The notes under the pieces: generated by a model
The model's input: the letters and a program-made list of their open reading frames with translations, nothing else
Database searches by the model: none
Told to the model about the DNA's origin: nothing
In this document: in pieces, positions 25,386 to 37,858 of the stretch
Position numbering within the stretch: the stretch's first letter is position 1
Layout of the letters: each line of letters begins with the position of its first letter
Source: Rhizophagus irregularis
Taxonomy: Eukaryota > Glomeromycota > Glomeromycetes > Glomerales > Glomeraceae
Length of the DNA stretch: 64,000 nt
Direction of reading: 5' to 3'
Assembly (NCBI RefSeq): GCF_026210795.1
Contig: NC_089441.1
Span: forward strand, 1,364,001 to 1,428,000
Translations under genes and position numbers: made by a program

Positions 25386-26939
25386 TATTGGTGCCATTTA
25401 TTGTTCAATTGTTTATCTATATTAAAAGAATTATTTGAATAATCGCTATGTGCGTAACTTGAAAATTCAAAATTTATTGATCACATGAGATTTGTTATGG
25501 CAAATATTATAAACTTTATAAGCCATAAGCCCATCACGAGTTCCACGAAAATCTATTTAAATTTATACAATCTTTTTGCCAAGGTGTACTAGGGAGATCT
25601 ATAAATTGCTGCAATACTTCTTCAATAGGATTGAAATATAATTCTCATAGGGGATTATATCATAGAACTCTGGAGTCAAAATAAAATTATTTATTGTCTC
25701 ATTAATATTAAAATTTTAATTCCATGAATAATTGAAACTTTTTGATCCGATGAAAAGGAGAATGATTCCATCACAGTTGTGGTTTATTAAAAAATTTGTG
25801 TTGTATTCGAAAGTTTCTTGTGCCATTTGCATTATATCAGGAGATTACACCATAATAGCATAATGGATCAACTAGAATAATCGCTATGTGCGTGACTTGA
25901 AAATTCAAATTTATTGATCTCCAAGGTGTAGGGAGATCTATAAGTTTCTGCTTCGATGGAGTTGAAGCATTGAGAAATGTAATTCTCATACGGGATTATA
26001 TTATAGATCAAAATAAAATTATTATTTATCAACTATATTAATAATCAAAACTTCTTCCTCTTCATGATTATCAGAATTATTAATCCCAATCAAAATTATT
26101 AAAGTAGTTTTCTGCCACTTTGCTCATCTAAATTTTTAAGATGATACTTGAACTAAAGAATTGTCTGAACCAATAATAAAATAAAATTCTTCAACTCTAG
26201 AAGTAGAAGCAATCTTTATCTATATTTTCCAAATCATCTATAGATCAATGTCAAAATTTAAATTCCATGAAACTACTTCATCTCGTATGTAGCCATCATT
26301 ATCCTCCTCGTTTTGAAAATAATTACTAATTATTTTTATCAACTCTAGAAGTAAAGACATTCTTTGTCCATATTTCTTAAATCATCCTTGATTTTGAACT
26401 GTGAATGCATCAATGTCAATATTTAACTACCATGAATATCCCAATTCCATGTTATTTTTAAATTGTATTCATTTTATGATTTTTACCATTAATTTTTATA
26501 TACTCTATTGATAAATAATATTCGAATAATAATATAAATATTTAATTTAAATTCAAAGTATGTATTAATAATAATTTTAATTTTGAGAATTATATACTGG
26601 ATGATGAAACTATATTCTTGAGGTAATAAATAATAGCAATTTAAAAATTGCTGATTTTATTGATTTATCGGCAATATTTGGGTAATGATTCTGATAATGG
26701 GACAATGGAATTGGTGGGATTCTTCCATACTTCAATAATAATAATCGAAGAAATTGGATTTGAGCTAGAATAATTAATCTATAACAGATAATATTACAAA
26801 TGAAATTTGAACTTCAGTTTGTAAGATTAATTGGAGGACAGATTTGAGACAATTATCAATATCTTTATTCTTGTCACTTTGTTATCTAAATTTTGATGAT
26901 GATTAAAAATAAAAAATTTATTGCAAAAGAAATCATTTT
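25386..26939. other. decayed duplicated DNA, no gene seen
   Basis: 25440-25690 and 25865-26040 are diverged copies of one block (AATCGCTATGTGCGT, AGGGAGATCTATAA). 26185-26280 and 26338-26450 form another such pair (CAACTCTAGAAGTA). No frame survives. Confidence 0.5.
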
Positions 26940-27180
26940 TTTTTTATATCGTCCATTTGCGATTATATACTTTTTATTATTCGAAACACGTGTATAAATA
27001 TGCATGGCTGTGCGTAAAATTTATCATATGCATAAATATGTATGGCTGTACGTAAAATTCCAAGCCTCTTGCAAAAAAAAAAAAAAAATTTTTATTGTGA
27101 GTAGTTAATCGAGTTTTTTTTATATTGAAACACACGCGCAAATATGTATGGCTGTACGTAAAATTTCAGAAAAAAAAATT
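26940..27180 (-). repeat. inverted copy of the channel gene's upstream module
   Basis: On the minus strand this repeats the order seen at about 20-345: A/T runs, ACGTACAGCCATACATATTT, then TATATAATCGCAAATGGACG-like DNA and a TTTCTTTTGCAATAA-like block that matches the bases just before the channel ATG. The channel gene does not follow, so the promoter-like module has been copied without its gene, or the gene has been lost. Confidence 0.75.
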
Positions 27181-27626
27181 TTTTATTATGTAGATAATCC
27201 TTCGACATAAAAAAATTTTTCATCGTGGATCAAATTTTATTTTCTTTTGTACGTGGTTGTACATACAGTATATATAAGGAAATCTCAAATGAAACTATGT
27301 TCTTTAGAATACACACCGCAACTAGTAGTCTCGTATTAAAATACTGAGATCGGCATCATCATCGGAACAAAGATCGTCAGTCACGTGGCAATAATAGTTG
27401 CTATACTGATAACTTATATTTAATATAACTTATCTCTTATATAACTTATATTAGAATTAGATATAACTTTATATAATATATAACATATCAAATGTAAATA
27501 ATTATAAATATCGCCAGAAATCGATTAAGAATGGATTTAGAATTAGTTTGATAATTCTTAGACATATTGCAGATCGCCGGCTTAGAGCTGCGACCCGTTA
27601 CCCGTTTACCCGAATACAATCCGTGG
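27181..27626. other. no gene seen
   Basis: AT-rich; contains CACGTGGC and repeated TATAACTTATA motifs only. Confidence 0.5.
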
Positions 27627-27863
27627 CAGTGTTGTCACGGACAATGTCCGGGACGGGCAGATGACACAAAAAAGAAACGATAATCTCTTGAAATTTTACT
27701 ATGATAACCTGTTTCGATGCTCAGCAAAAATGCTTATTATCTAATTACGCATAAATACATATAATTTTTGCCAAGTTTTTAAGTCACAGAAGAGTACGGA
27801 CAGAGTACGGACATGTCCGGGACAACCAAATAAAGCAGCGGACATCAAAAATGTACAACACTG
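27627..27863. mobile_element. 237 bp hAT-like MITE candidate
   Basis: The ends are CAGTGTTGTCACGGACAATG and CAGTGTTGTACATTTTTGAT (reverse complement). GTCCGGGAC occurs in opposite orientation inside both ends. CAGxGTTG ends are usual for hAT elements. I could not find a clean 8-bp target duplication, so the borders are less certain. Confidence 0.55.
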
Positions 27864-28429
27864 CTTGGGTCCTTGTTTCAAACCCACACACATTACCAAC
27901 GGATATATACCTGATGTTACATAATTTCATTCCTAAATCGTTATCGTTCAATATTCTACAACGCCAAAGTACCGCTAGACACACATTAAGCCTGTTCATT
28001 TCTGATTTATCAGATTTTTGACGGGTTTTGAGTTGATAATTATTAAATGACAAAATTGTGCAACTTGATCAGTGATCCAATTTTACTGACCCACATAAAA
28101 GTAGAGTTTTTTGATTGCAATTTAAAAATAAGAAAAAACGAACGTGTTAATTGGTTATTGTTAGAAATTTTGCGATCCGTGATCACTGATCAGCCAACTC
28201 TATTATAATTTTGATCACATGTTTGGATTCGTTGGTTAACGGATTTCGTGATCAAAAACCTGATTAATGACATCTTTTAATACGTTCTCGTCGGAAATTA
28301 TTGAGGAAATTTTGACTCTTCGTAACGAACTTTCACAAAGTGGAAAAAGCAATGAGGTGTTAACAAGCACTTAAAATTGTAAACGCAACATCCTAATAGT
28401 AACAGTAATCAACAGAAGGATCGCGTTGT
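27864..28429. other. no firm gene; one short ATG frame
   Basis: A 36-codon plus-strand frame from ATG 28268 (MTSFNTFSSEIIEEILTLRN) has protein-like composition but no partner exon I can support. The minus-strand frame over 27784-28053 crosses the MITE end and is unlikely to be a gene. Confidence 0.35.
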
Positions 28430-30078
28430 ATTACCATCTCTGCTAACTCTATATAAAAGCTTAAATTCAAAGAACATCATTAATATATTCTTACTTTTCG
28501 CAAAAAAACTTTTTTTTTGCTTTTGTACCAAGATAAGGATAAATAATTAATGACCGTCCGCATACATGAAGTATTTTTGACAATTGTTCAACTAATTTGT
28601 AAGAGCACGAGTACACTGTTTCTATCAATTCAATTTACAAAATGTGCAATGTGCTTTGATTAATTATGATAGAATCCATGTTACATTTTAAACGGTTTGA
28701 TTAATTAATCGGTTAATTTATAATAAGGTTAATCGATTAATTAATCGATTAACATATAAATTTTGCATTTAATTGGTTTAATTATTTTTATTGATCTATC
28801 AATTTTAACCCAAGTCATAATTTTTTGACATTTATTGCGTCATAATAATTAGTGTTCCAAAATATTTATAAATAGAGTTAAGAAATAAATAAAAAAAATT
28901 AGAATATTACCTAGGGCGTGTTTGTTTATTTGTCATGCTATTTCCAACATCTGAAAATAAGCGTTCATATTAAATAGCCACTTTATAAAGATGTAATATA
29001 AAACAAAGGTTTATTTTTAAAAAAAAATATTTAAAATATTTAAAATAAAATTTATTTTTTTATCGGTCAATCTATTTTGAGATGATCTACATTAATCGAT
29101 CAATTTTTAGAGGTACGTTAATCGATTAATCGTTCTAATCGATCCCAACTTCTATTTGAATTTCTTGGTGTATATGGTGGTTTGTATCCAGGAACCATAT
29201 AAAATTTAGTAATATCATTTCTTAATTCTTTAGATAAGACTTTTTCATAAGGTTTAACTTTATTAAAGTAATCTTCACTAGATATTTCATAAAATCTAAT
29301 CAAAGGAATAAACTTGTAAAGAATCCTTCTAAAGATATTAAAATAATCCTTGTTCCATTTAGAGACGTCTTGATTAAGTACTTGTTCTTGTGCTAATCCC
29401 CATTTAATTAAATTTTCCCAAATTTCTATCTCATTTAAATTCAAATCATCACGTTTTAAAATAATTTCCAATAAAGGAGCGGATAGTTGAGTGAATTTAT
29501 CAGAATTGAATAAAATTTCTGGACCAGAACAAATTTTATCCAAACAAAGTTCTTGCAAATTAACAAGTGCTTTACAATAGGAAATTATCCGAAGAATTCC
29601 TACTGGATCATTTTGTAAGAATCGTTGTTGATTTTTAATAATAAATTTTTCGGTGAATTTAGTTAATTTTTTCAACATTAATTCATCAAAAATAATCATT
29701 AAATCTAAAAGTTCGGTTCCATTTTTATTAGCAATATTAATTTGATCAGTATAAATGTATCTGAAAATATGAAAAATATGTTATAAAAAAAACGTTTGAA
29801 AATTTTGATAACGTAAATACTTACTTAAGAATAATGTCAAAAACTTGAGGAGAAATATTTGGTTTCTTAATCATATATTTCCCTTCTTTTTTTTCGATAT
29901 TTTCAGTAGACAATATTTTATTAAAATATTCAGATCTACAGCATAAAATATTAGAATGAGCACGAAATTCCTTAAAATTAGGTTCTTTTCCAACATGAAT
30001 GATAACATCATAATACGATTCTATTTTGAGTAATTGTTCAAGTGCTTCGGATAAACCAGATTCAAAGTTATAGGACAT
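28430..30078 (-). pseudogene. BTB-BACK-TLDc pseudogene split by a transposon
   Basis: Exon 1 30078-29825 and the start of exon 2 (from 29760) are intact. They encode BTB and BACK nearly identical to the gene at 21907-23392. The frame runs out at about 29155, where a 454 bp hAT fragment (28701-29154) interrupts the codons just before the TLDc domain. Gene sequence resumes at 28700 and is interrupted again by unrelated DNA at about 28496-28617. It continues to about 28430, where the TLDc domain is cut off after the segment for LYRASRDGNTA. Losing the whole TLDc fold makes a full product impossible; a BTB-BACK fragment ending near 29118 could still be made. Confidence 0.88.
28701..29154 (-). mobile_element. 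hAT transposon fragment inside the BTB pseudogene
   Basis: Comparison with the intact gene at 21907-23392 places the junctions. TTTGA occurs at both edges (28696-28700 and 29155-29159). Over eight positions, CGGTTTGA and CTATTTGA agree at six, which fits an old 8-bp hAT duplication. On the minus strand near 28970-28910 it encodes ERLFSDVGNSMTNKQTRPR, the conserved C-terminal dimerisation motif of hAT transposases. Both ends carry TTAATCGATTAA palindromes. The transposase is a remnant only. Confidence 0.8.
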
Positions 30079-30782
30079 TTTCTTTTAACTAAAATTTTTA
30101 AATATTAAAATATTTAAAAATATTTTACGCAAGAAAAAAAGAAATACTCATTTGAAAATCCATATTTTTAATCATTGTACCAAATGGATGATCATATCCG
30201 AATTGAAAATTGGGCGCATTTTTGTATGGGTGAAGCTAACGTTTTTTTAACTAGAAATGGAAATTACTTGTCATTTTTGGTCTAAATTTATTCTCTTTTC
30301 GTAAGAATGAAGTTTTCTTTTTTCATGGAATTACTTTCCATTTTTGATCTAAATATTTTCTCCTTTCGTAAAAATGACCTAATATTCAAAAAAAAATTTC
30401 AAAATGAAATGGAAATCGCTTTCTCTTCTCGTAAAATCAAAGCTTCATCAAAAAATTCGATTTTTTTAAAACAACTTTATAGTTAGTTCATATACATAAA
30501 TTTTTTTTTATTCTTTTAGCAACAATTTATATTTCTTCCAATATTAATAAGAATCAAATCTATTATAAAAAAAGCTACTGCTTTAAACGCGTAAAAAATA
30601 TGTTTAAAACATAACATGTCAAAGCCTTTCAATTGAAATATAAAAAACCCACAAAAAAATTTTTTTTACCGACCAGTTTCTCGTGTTAAACATTCGTCAA
30701 ATGATTTCTAATTGTATAATCAGACTTTTAACATTTCAATATTTTTTTCCAAGTAATTGAATTGTAACTTCAATTTCTTAAT
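30079..30782. other. BTB copy upstream region, no gene seen
   Basis: It starts with the upstream block shared with the gene at 21907-23392. Around 30250-30440 a short repeat (TCATTTTTGGTCTAAAT, TTTCTCCTTTCGTAA) occurs two or three times. No coding frame. Confidence 0.45.
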
Positions 30783-31352
30783 GGGTCGCGTTTAACTCAC
30801 CGACAATTACTTCACCGACAATTACTTCACCGACAATTACTTCACCGACAATCATTTCACCGACAAACGTTTCACCGACAAATATATATAAAATTAAATA
30901 TAAAAATTTCATAAATATTTTTACATATATCTTTATATGAAATAGGGAATCTTTATTGTTAGTAACAAGTATTTCTTTAATAAAATACAAGAAATTACTA
31001 CTTTAGATTTCCTTAGGGGAATAACACGTACTTTTCACAATAGTTATTTTTTTTAATAAATGTATTAATGTTTTGTCGTGATGATCAAAAACTAAAAAGG
31101 TTAATACGCGCATTTCTTAATTATTTTAATGAAATTATAAAAAAAAATATAAAAAATATAGTAGATATAACTATATGTTATTCTATCTACTAACCCGTCT
31201 AAGATGAAAGTAAGTATCAATACTTATTAGATAACTAAAAAAAGTTTTTATAATAAAATATCTCCTATTCAATATTTATTTTTTATGTCGGTGAAATGAT
31301 TGTCGGTGTCGGTGATATGATGAAATGATTGTCGATGAAATGAACCAGACCC
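30783..31352. mobile_element. 570 bp element whose ends are 15-bp tandem repeats
   Basis: The ends begin GGGTCGCGTTTAACTCACCG and GGGTCTGGTTCATTTCATCG (reverse complement). They continue as tandem 15-mers of the TTCACCGACAATTAC type: five on the left, about three on the right and inverted. Identical 8-bp direct repeats TTCTTAAT flank it (30775-30782 and 31353-31360), which points to hAT-type transposition. The minus-strand frame across the left end reads as repeating VIVGE and has no support as a gene. Related 15-mers occur at 63528-63622. Confidence 0.85.
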
Positions 31353-32499
31353 TTCTTAATAACTCCTAATTTAATGTATTTTCATATTTTTTAGGCTCCT
31401 ATGACGAATATCAGTAGCTACAAATTAATGAAAGTGATTGACGTAATAGAGATGTGCAATTAAGTTCTACAGTACTAGTCTTTTGATTCAGAGTAGTATA
31501 GTAGGAGTGTATAAACTATCAATTTTTTTAAAGAATGTGCTTGTTTTACAACAGTTTAAATATTTTTGGGACACTATATCAATATTTTTACTTGAATTTT
31601 ATGTTGAAATATATGATTAATTTTTTAAAAAGCTTTTTAGAATGAACTTCGATATAGAACCTTACAAAAGGTTGCATAATTAAAATTGGCAGTTTTAAAG
31701 TTAGTTGTGGTTGAAATAATAATCTATTATTAGATAGGACTCGTCTGGAAGAAAGTAAAGTATTAAAATATGAAGTACCACTGTACTAAAATTCCGAACA
31801 TCTCTCCATAAGATTCTCACCGAAACTTGGCACCAAAGACTGTTAATTAATTAGCATGCGGGTAAACTGAAAATTTTCATTAAGACAATCAACGGGAAGT
31901 TATAACGAGATTTTTTTTACAAGCTCGGGCACGTGACATTCGGCCAATAATATTCCTAAGCTAATCTAAATCATGTGACAACGAGACATGCGTTCCTGCG
32001 TACATAAGATGGACTCTCCACTAGAGAAATGTCGTTCTAGGGCGGGCGGCTATTATACAGTTTCTACTTTAGAATTTATTGTATATACTTTCTTGTAGTC
32101 TGTACTGATATTATTTTTCTCTGTGAAATAAAAATAGGAATAGAAATAAAAATAAAATAAAATAAATTTTTCATTGTAAATCAGACAAATTTCACTTAAA
32201 GTTTAGAAATAAATAAATATTTAAGATTTTTTTTTTAATCCAGAGCGAAGCACGTGATTAGTTTATACTTTACTCTTCCGATTCGGATCGTTCCTAGTAA
32301 ATTAAAGAAAAATATTAATCACTCTTATAATTTTTTAATAAATTTAGTATCTCTTAATAATAAATATACATGATAACTTTATCTACCTAGAATAATTTGC
32401 AGGAATTATAAAATAGAATAATAATAGAACTAAATCAAATTTTTATATATTGTATACTATATATTATTTCATGGTATCATATACTAAAAGCAACCACAA
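31353..32499. other. no gene seen
   Basis: AT-rich. The stretch at 31915-32050 is richer in G and C and has AGCTCGGGCACGTGA, a motif also found at about 61253, so it is likely repeat-derived. Confidence 0.45.
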
Positions 32500-32794
32500 C
32501 CCTATAAAAAAAGAAAATTCGGAATTTGTCCTGAAAAGTATGGAAAATGTCCGGAAATTTTCCGTGCGTCCGGAAAACATTCGGAAACGGTCATGTTTTG
32601 GAACATTTTCCGGACGCTCGATTCTGGACAAATTCCGGACAAATTCTGGAGTGTCAAGAAAATGTCTGGAATTTGTGCGTCCGGAAAATGTTCCAAAACG
32701 TGACCGTTTCCGAATGTTTTCCGGACGCATGGAAAATTTCCGGACATTTTCCATACTTTTCAGGACAAATTCCGAATTTTCTTTTTTTATAGGG
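32500..32794. mobile_element. 295 bp near-perfect palindrome with CCCTATAA ends
   Basis: Both ends read CCCTATAAAAAAAGAAAATT inward, and the arms stay nearly identical for about 115 bp each (repeated TCCGGAAAAT/TCCGGACG motifs) around a short unpaired centre near 32640. CAA flanks both sides (32497-32499 and 32795-32797), a possible 3-bp duplication. The same protein-like string therefore appears on both strands, a by-product of the palindrome. It shares its ends with the element at 15707-17266 and is probably a foldback derivative. Confidence 0.8.
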
Positions 32795-34896
32795 CAACAT
32801 CCCACAAAAAAAAATTATCTAGACGTTTTCTCGAAAGAGTTGTTGATACTAAGTAATTTAATAAAGTATTTATTGTTTATTACTATATTTGAATGACAAA
32901 ATCAAATAAACAATACCAATTTTAAATTCCAATAATTCCAATATTACATTAATTATGATAACTGATAAATAATTAATTATATAGAGTATAGATAAAGATA
33001 TTTCTCGCATGTTTCATAAATTTGCAAAAACTTGACTGAAACATTATTTGATTATTATGATCAATAATGTATTGGGTTTTGAAAAAGTTACAAGTTACAA
33101 TATGCTATTCTCCACGGTTACGAGATTTAATAATTAAAAGTTCAACGGGAAGATTTTTTAAAGAATTATATGTAGATAATTGGGACGCATTCAGATATTC
33201 AACTCATTGATAGTTACATCATCGACAATCACATATATGGTAAAATTTAAACATATTATTACGTCTTTTGTGTAAAAATAATTTTTTTTCTTTTTTTTTA
33301 ATATTGACCTAATTTAGTAATTATTAATATGTAGCCTCAAATTTTTTAAATTTTTTTATTAATTATTATCACATATCAGTTAATCTTTAGCTGTGATGAG
33401 CAAAGAACTAGAAAAAAAAATTTTTAATTTTCTTTAAAATAGCTTTGCGCTAGAGAAATGAACTGCCGATGAAACTTCTGTAGGCGAAATTGAAACGTTG
33501 GTCGATGAATTGATATTATGACTTGGTACATGTGCAGAGTGTATGAGGCAAAATTTTGAACAATAAATTGGCAATTAGAGGCGTTTTGTGAAATATTCTC
33601 GTTGACCCCCTTTATAGACACCTCCCAATCCTCCCATATAAAAATTCCCCTTATTTAACACATATATTGTATATTTATTGTTATTACAAGATTCCTAATA
33701 ATAATTCCCGAATTTTTTTCTTGATATTCTCACGGATGAAGTTTATTTAAAAAGATGGATAAAAGTCTATCAATGGAATAAGTCTATCATTATTAGTTTA
33801 AAAGGATATATTATGAACGGAAGAGTGACATGAATAAGTTATTTTACAGGAATATCATGCAGTGAAAATTCGAAAATCAATGATATGATAACCGTAGTTC
33901 TCCGTGAATACTCGGTAAATCTCAATTACTATTTAAAAGTCTTATAAATAGAGTTTAAATAGTTATATTAAATGAGTGTTATAATTAATGAGTGACATGC
34001 TCCTGGAGATTACTCTTTTATATGACTGACAAAAGCCCTATTATTCACAATTCTCCATGAAATAAATAATACAAAGATTCCTAATCATTTATAATATAGT
34101 GAATCATTTGTAAGAAATTAGTAAGAAGGTAATCATGAGTGACATTTAGTGCGACGGGGATTATTTTAATTATTCCCCGGTTTTACTATTTTATTATACA
34201 TATTTACAAAAAAACTCACACAATAATTATCCAATGAAATAGGTTTTTTTTTACAATTAACGTTAATAACTCTGAAAGAAAATAATCTGAATTAATTATT
34301 TGCTATCCAATGATTGCAAAAATATATATATATATAATTTATTAGAACTTTCTCATTAAGATTATTCATAGATAGTAAAATCATTTTTTTGCATCAATTT
34401 GATTTTCAATATTTTTGCAAAGTTGTTTTAATTCTGATTAATTAATTAAGTTAAAATCAAACTATACCACTTAGACCATTAATAATTAATAGGTTGTAAC
34501 TAATTAATGTTAACTATTTTATTAACCGTTATTAACCAATTTACGGTTTATTTGGACGGTTCCAACCTCTAAATTATTCATTGTACTTCATGAAATTGCT
34601 CAGAATTTTTCTGTCAATTTAATGTTTTGAATCGCTATTATGGGAATTATGTTCTATAATTGATGAATATCAAAAAAAAAAGTGATATCACAGGTTTAAC
34701 ACTTTTTTTATTATTAGATTTACTATGAAAAAATTTTCAATCTAATAATTTGAATTGTTGTCTAAAAAAAAAAATCGATTTTTTGTTATACTATTTACAA
34801 TTGTTTTCAAGTATGTTTTATGCTGATATGATCTCAAATGATTAAAAAAAATACAAAATATTTCAATTACAATAATTTTTTTTTTTTGTTTTTTTG
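32795..34896. other. no gene seen
   Basis: Two kilobases of AT-rich DNA with homopolymer runs and no supported coding frame. The last ~200 bp is downstream of the cupredoxin gene. Confidence 0.5.
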
Positions 34897-35625
34897 CTAT
34901 TCTTGCGTCACAACCTGAGAATAGATTTGAAAAATATTATGATCATTACTAAATATTTTTTGTTCTTTCATTTTTCTTTCTCTTTTGAAATACATATATA
35001 AAAGAATACTTCCTACTATTATTAGTACGCCAGCACCAACTAGTGTTCCTATTATTATAATTGGTGTTTGAGCTGACTCAAAATATAAAGGAGATCCGTT
35101 ATCATTTATGAGTGTACTTTCAGGACCAGCTGAAGATACTTCGAGAGTAGGAGTAAGAGTTAATAAATCATCTGAAATTATGATAGTACCATACATTCCA
35201 TTTTCACAATGACCAGGAACATCACAATAGAAATATTTTATTCCAATATCGGTAGCTAAGAGAACCATTGTTTTATTAGGTGCTGTAAATTCACCTCCGG
35301 AAGTGAAAGCATCAGCTTTTGCTGATTTTGCGCAAGATCTTGGTAAATCAGATTCAACAACGCTATGTGAACCGCTAACCCAACTAAAGATAATCTACAA
35401 GAAAATAAATAAATAAATAAGTTATGAATTTGTTAGATTGAAGTTTATTATAAATATAATTATTATATTTACTTGGTCATTAACTCTGGCGTGTATGATT
35501 TGCGGTACGAATATATTTTCTCCTTTTAGACCACCAACACTCACTATTACTTTAGATGCATGAATGCACGTAATGAGAACAGTGAGAAATAAAAAATTAA
35601 GAAGCATTTTAATAATAATTTTCAT
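34897..35625 (-). CDS. cupredoxin (blue-copper) domain protein with C-terminal membrane anchor
   Basis: Exon 1 35625-35473 and exon 2 35394-34897 (intron GTAAAT..TTGTAG, phase 0) give 216 residues. The ATG at 35625 starts a signal peptide (MKIIIKMLLNFLFLTVLITC, cleavage likely after HA at 22-23). The cupredoxin fold follows. His 61 (SWVSGSHSV), Cys 108, His 113 and Met 118 (YCDVPGHCENGM) form a complete type-1 copper site with the usual C-x4-H-x4-M spacing. A single membrane helix at about 162-187 (IIIIGTLVGAGVLIIVGSIL) and a basic cytoplasmic tail (KRERKMK) follow. Likely a plasma-membrane or wall-facing electron-transfer or copper-binding protein, resembling the small serine-rich cupredoxins of other fungi. 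Its partner is unknown. Confidence 0.88.
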
Positions 35626-37693
35626 TCTAAAAAAACATATATATATATATATATACACGTATACTCCTTAAAGTTAAAAAAAAAACATGTAATCATGTGT
35701 AAAAATTATGAACCACTTAAATTAATAATAGGAATAAAATTTTCATTATGATAATTAATAAATAAATAATAGAAGCTTCTTTTTATTGGGGAAAAATTTT
35801 TTTTAAGAATTGACCGTAAAAAGTTTGAACAAATTCTAACTAAATGAATTCCCCTATTCCCCCTTATTATATATCTTTCATGTATGATGATCTTATATTA
35901 GGAATTGAGGAATATTGATTATATATTAATTAACTACATAAAATGAGTCAAGTTTGATAACTAATAAAATAATCATGTAGATTATGTAGATTAATGAATT
36001 TATTTATTCCGTGATCGACTAAATTAAAAAAAAACCTCCGATCAGACCGATCACGTTTAATATATCACATGTGTTGCGTTTCATGTTTGATTGGGCAAAT
36101 ATCACGTGGTTAAAGATCATTCATCGGTGGACCGGACAATTTTGGGACCGATATGAATCTTAATCAAGTAATCAACAATAACTCTTTTTTTAATCGGACA
36201 ACATAACTCATTTTCTGATCAACTCACCAATCAACGATCGACATATGGTTGAAATTGCAAATGATAAAACTACAAAAGGAATATAACTTCGTTAATCAAT
36301 TTAATAATATAATAAATAATTAAATAATAAATGAAATGTACCATTTATATAAATACAATATTATTTATATGGCCTTCTCACGATATTACTAATTGTAGTT
36401 AACATTCATAGAACTGCGCGGATTAGTCAAAATTCATCATTATCATAATAAAAATCACTTAAAAATAGGTTCCTTCAATTTCAATTTCACTTTTTTTTTA
36501 CTGTATTTTTAGCAATGCCTATATATATATATATATACATACCAGAAAGAGAGATATTACGAATAGAAATTAATTCTTCAATGATCATTTTTAAGTTAGC
36601 AACGATTTTGTTGATCATTTGTTGATCATTTATCGTTTCTTGTCTTATAATTGATACACTGCATGCTGGATTGTCGTGAAATTTAAAACATTTCCTTTTT
36701 GGTAAGGACTCTCCAGCAAATCTTATATACTTTTATACTAATGGCAATATGTCAATGTCAACGTCAATGTTAGAGTCAATATCGATATCGATGTCAATAA
36801 CAGTGAAAAAATTTTCTTGACGCTAATTTATGCAAAAACTCTACTGTTCTATTAAATGTTCGGTGTTCATTTATTTTTGTCGATCAAAAAACTCATCATA
36901 AAAAAAAATTTTTTTTTTATCATTACCGGAAATGAACAAAAAAAAATATATCAATTTTTTTTTGTTAAATTAGAATTATAAAATCTCAATTTTCCCTTGC
37001 CAAAATCGGGATGCCTGAAACAGTAGATTATACAAATACAATGAAGTCAAAACTAGTCAATTTATCATCCCTAATCAAGAATAACATATTTTTCCTGATA
37101 AAATTAATAAATTAAGTTAGATCTTAAAAATATACATTTGATAAACAATTTACTTTTCTTTTATTTTGTATTAAACTATTAATATAAAGCAGTATAAACA
37201 ATCATTTTAGTGTAAAATTTTAATTATTAAATCATTATACAATGATAACAAATTAATATATTAACATATATCAAATGACTACTACATAGTCAATACTAAT
37301 TTGTTCTAGTTTGCACTATCTCTTTAAATAAAATGAAACTAATTCAGGCTTTACAAGCACAAGCAACAGATCCAATCAAATATTTTACAATAAGCATATG
37401 TTAAACTTAGTAAGTAGAATTTTATTCAACAATAAATTCTTTAGTTGTGTCGATAGCAGTGATCAGGGCTTTATTATTGCCGTTTCAAATATGGTTAATC
37501 TGATATTGATCATTTGATCCAAAATTAAATCCACGCCGATCACAATACGTATTTTTCTAATGAATAGACACCGTATGACACTTCGATCGTACTTTCTTCG
37601 GATTGTTGAATAATGCTAAAATGACCGTAAAAATACTTTTTGTTATATTTAGAGACAATAATTAATATTTCTAAAGTTATATATATTAAATAG
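35626..37693. other. no gene seen
   Basis: Contains (AT)n tracts near 35640 and 36520 and a GTCAATGTCAACGTC-type short repeat at 36748-36800. No coding frame is supported. Confidence 0.5.
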
Positions 37694-37858
37694 TTATTGG
37701 ATGGGAAAAGAGATATCGGTCTTCGACCGATATCTCCATCCAATAATTGTCATTAGGAATACTGCGGTGACCAATAGGATATTAATGTTACTAATAACGT
37801 TTTCAATATTAAATGTCTCATAAAAATATCGGTCATTAAAATCCGCATATTCCTAATC
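37694..37858. mobile_element. two adjacent small palindromes
   Basis: 37694-37746 is a hairpin: TTATTGGATGGGAAAAGAGA, GATATCGGTC, a TTC loop, then the complement. 37752-37858 is a second inverted repeat with ends ATTAGGAATACTGCGG and ATTAGGAATATGCGG. The first shares TATTGGATG ends and the ATATCGGTC core with the palindromes at 17961-18083 and 45485-45521. Confidence 0.65.

Noticed and set aside
27784-28053. 89-codon minus-strand ORF
   Set aside because: It overlaps the end of a MITE candidate and has no recognisable domain. The upstream part also faintly resembles a tRNA-derived sequence, but boxes A and B are too poor to call.
30778-30990. Minus-strand repeat protein with VIVGE units
   Set aside because: The repeats are the terminal arrays of a transposon with exact target duplications.
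32450-32896. Similar proteins encoded on both strands
   Set aside because: A palindromic element produces the same frame on both strands.
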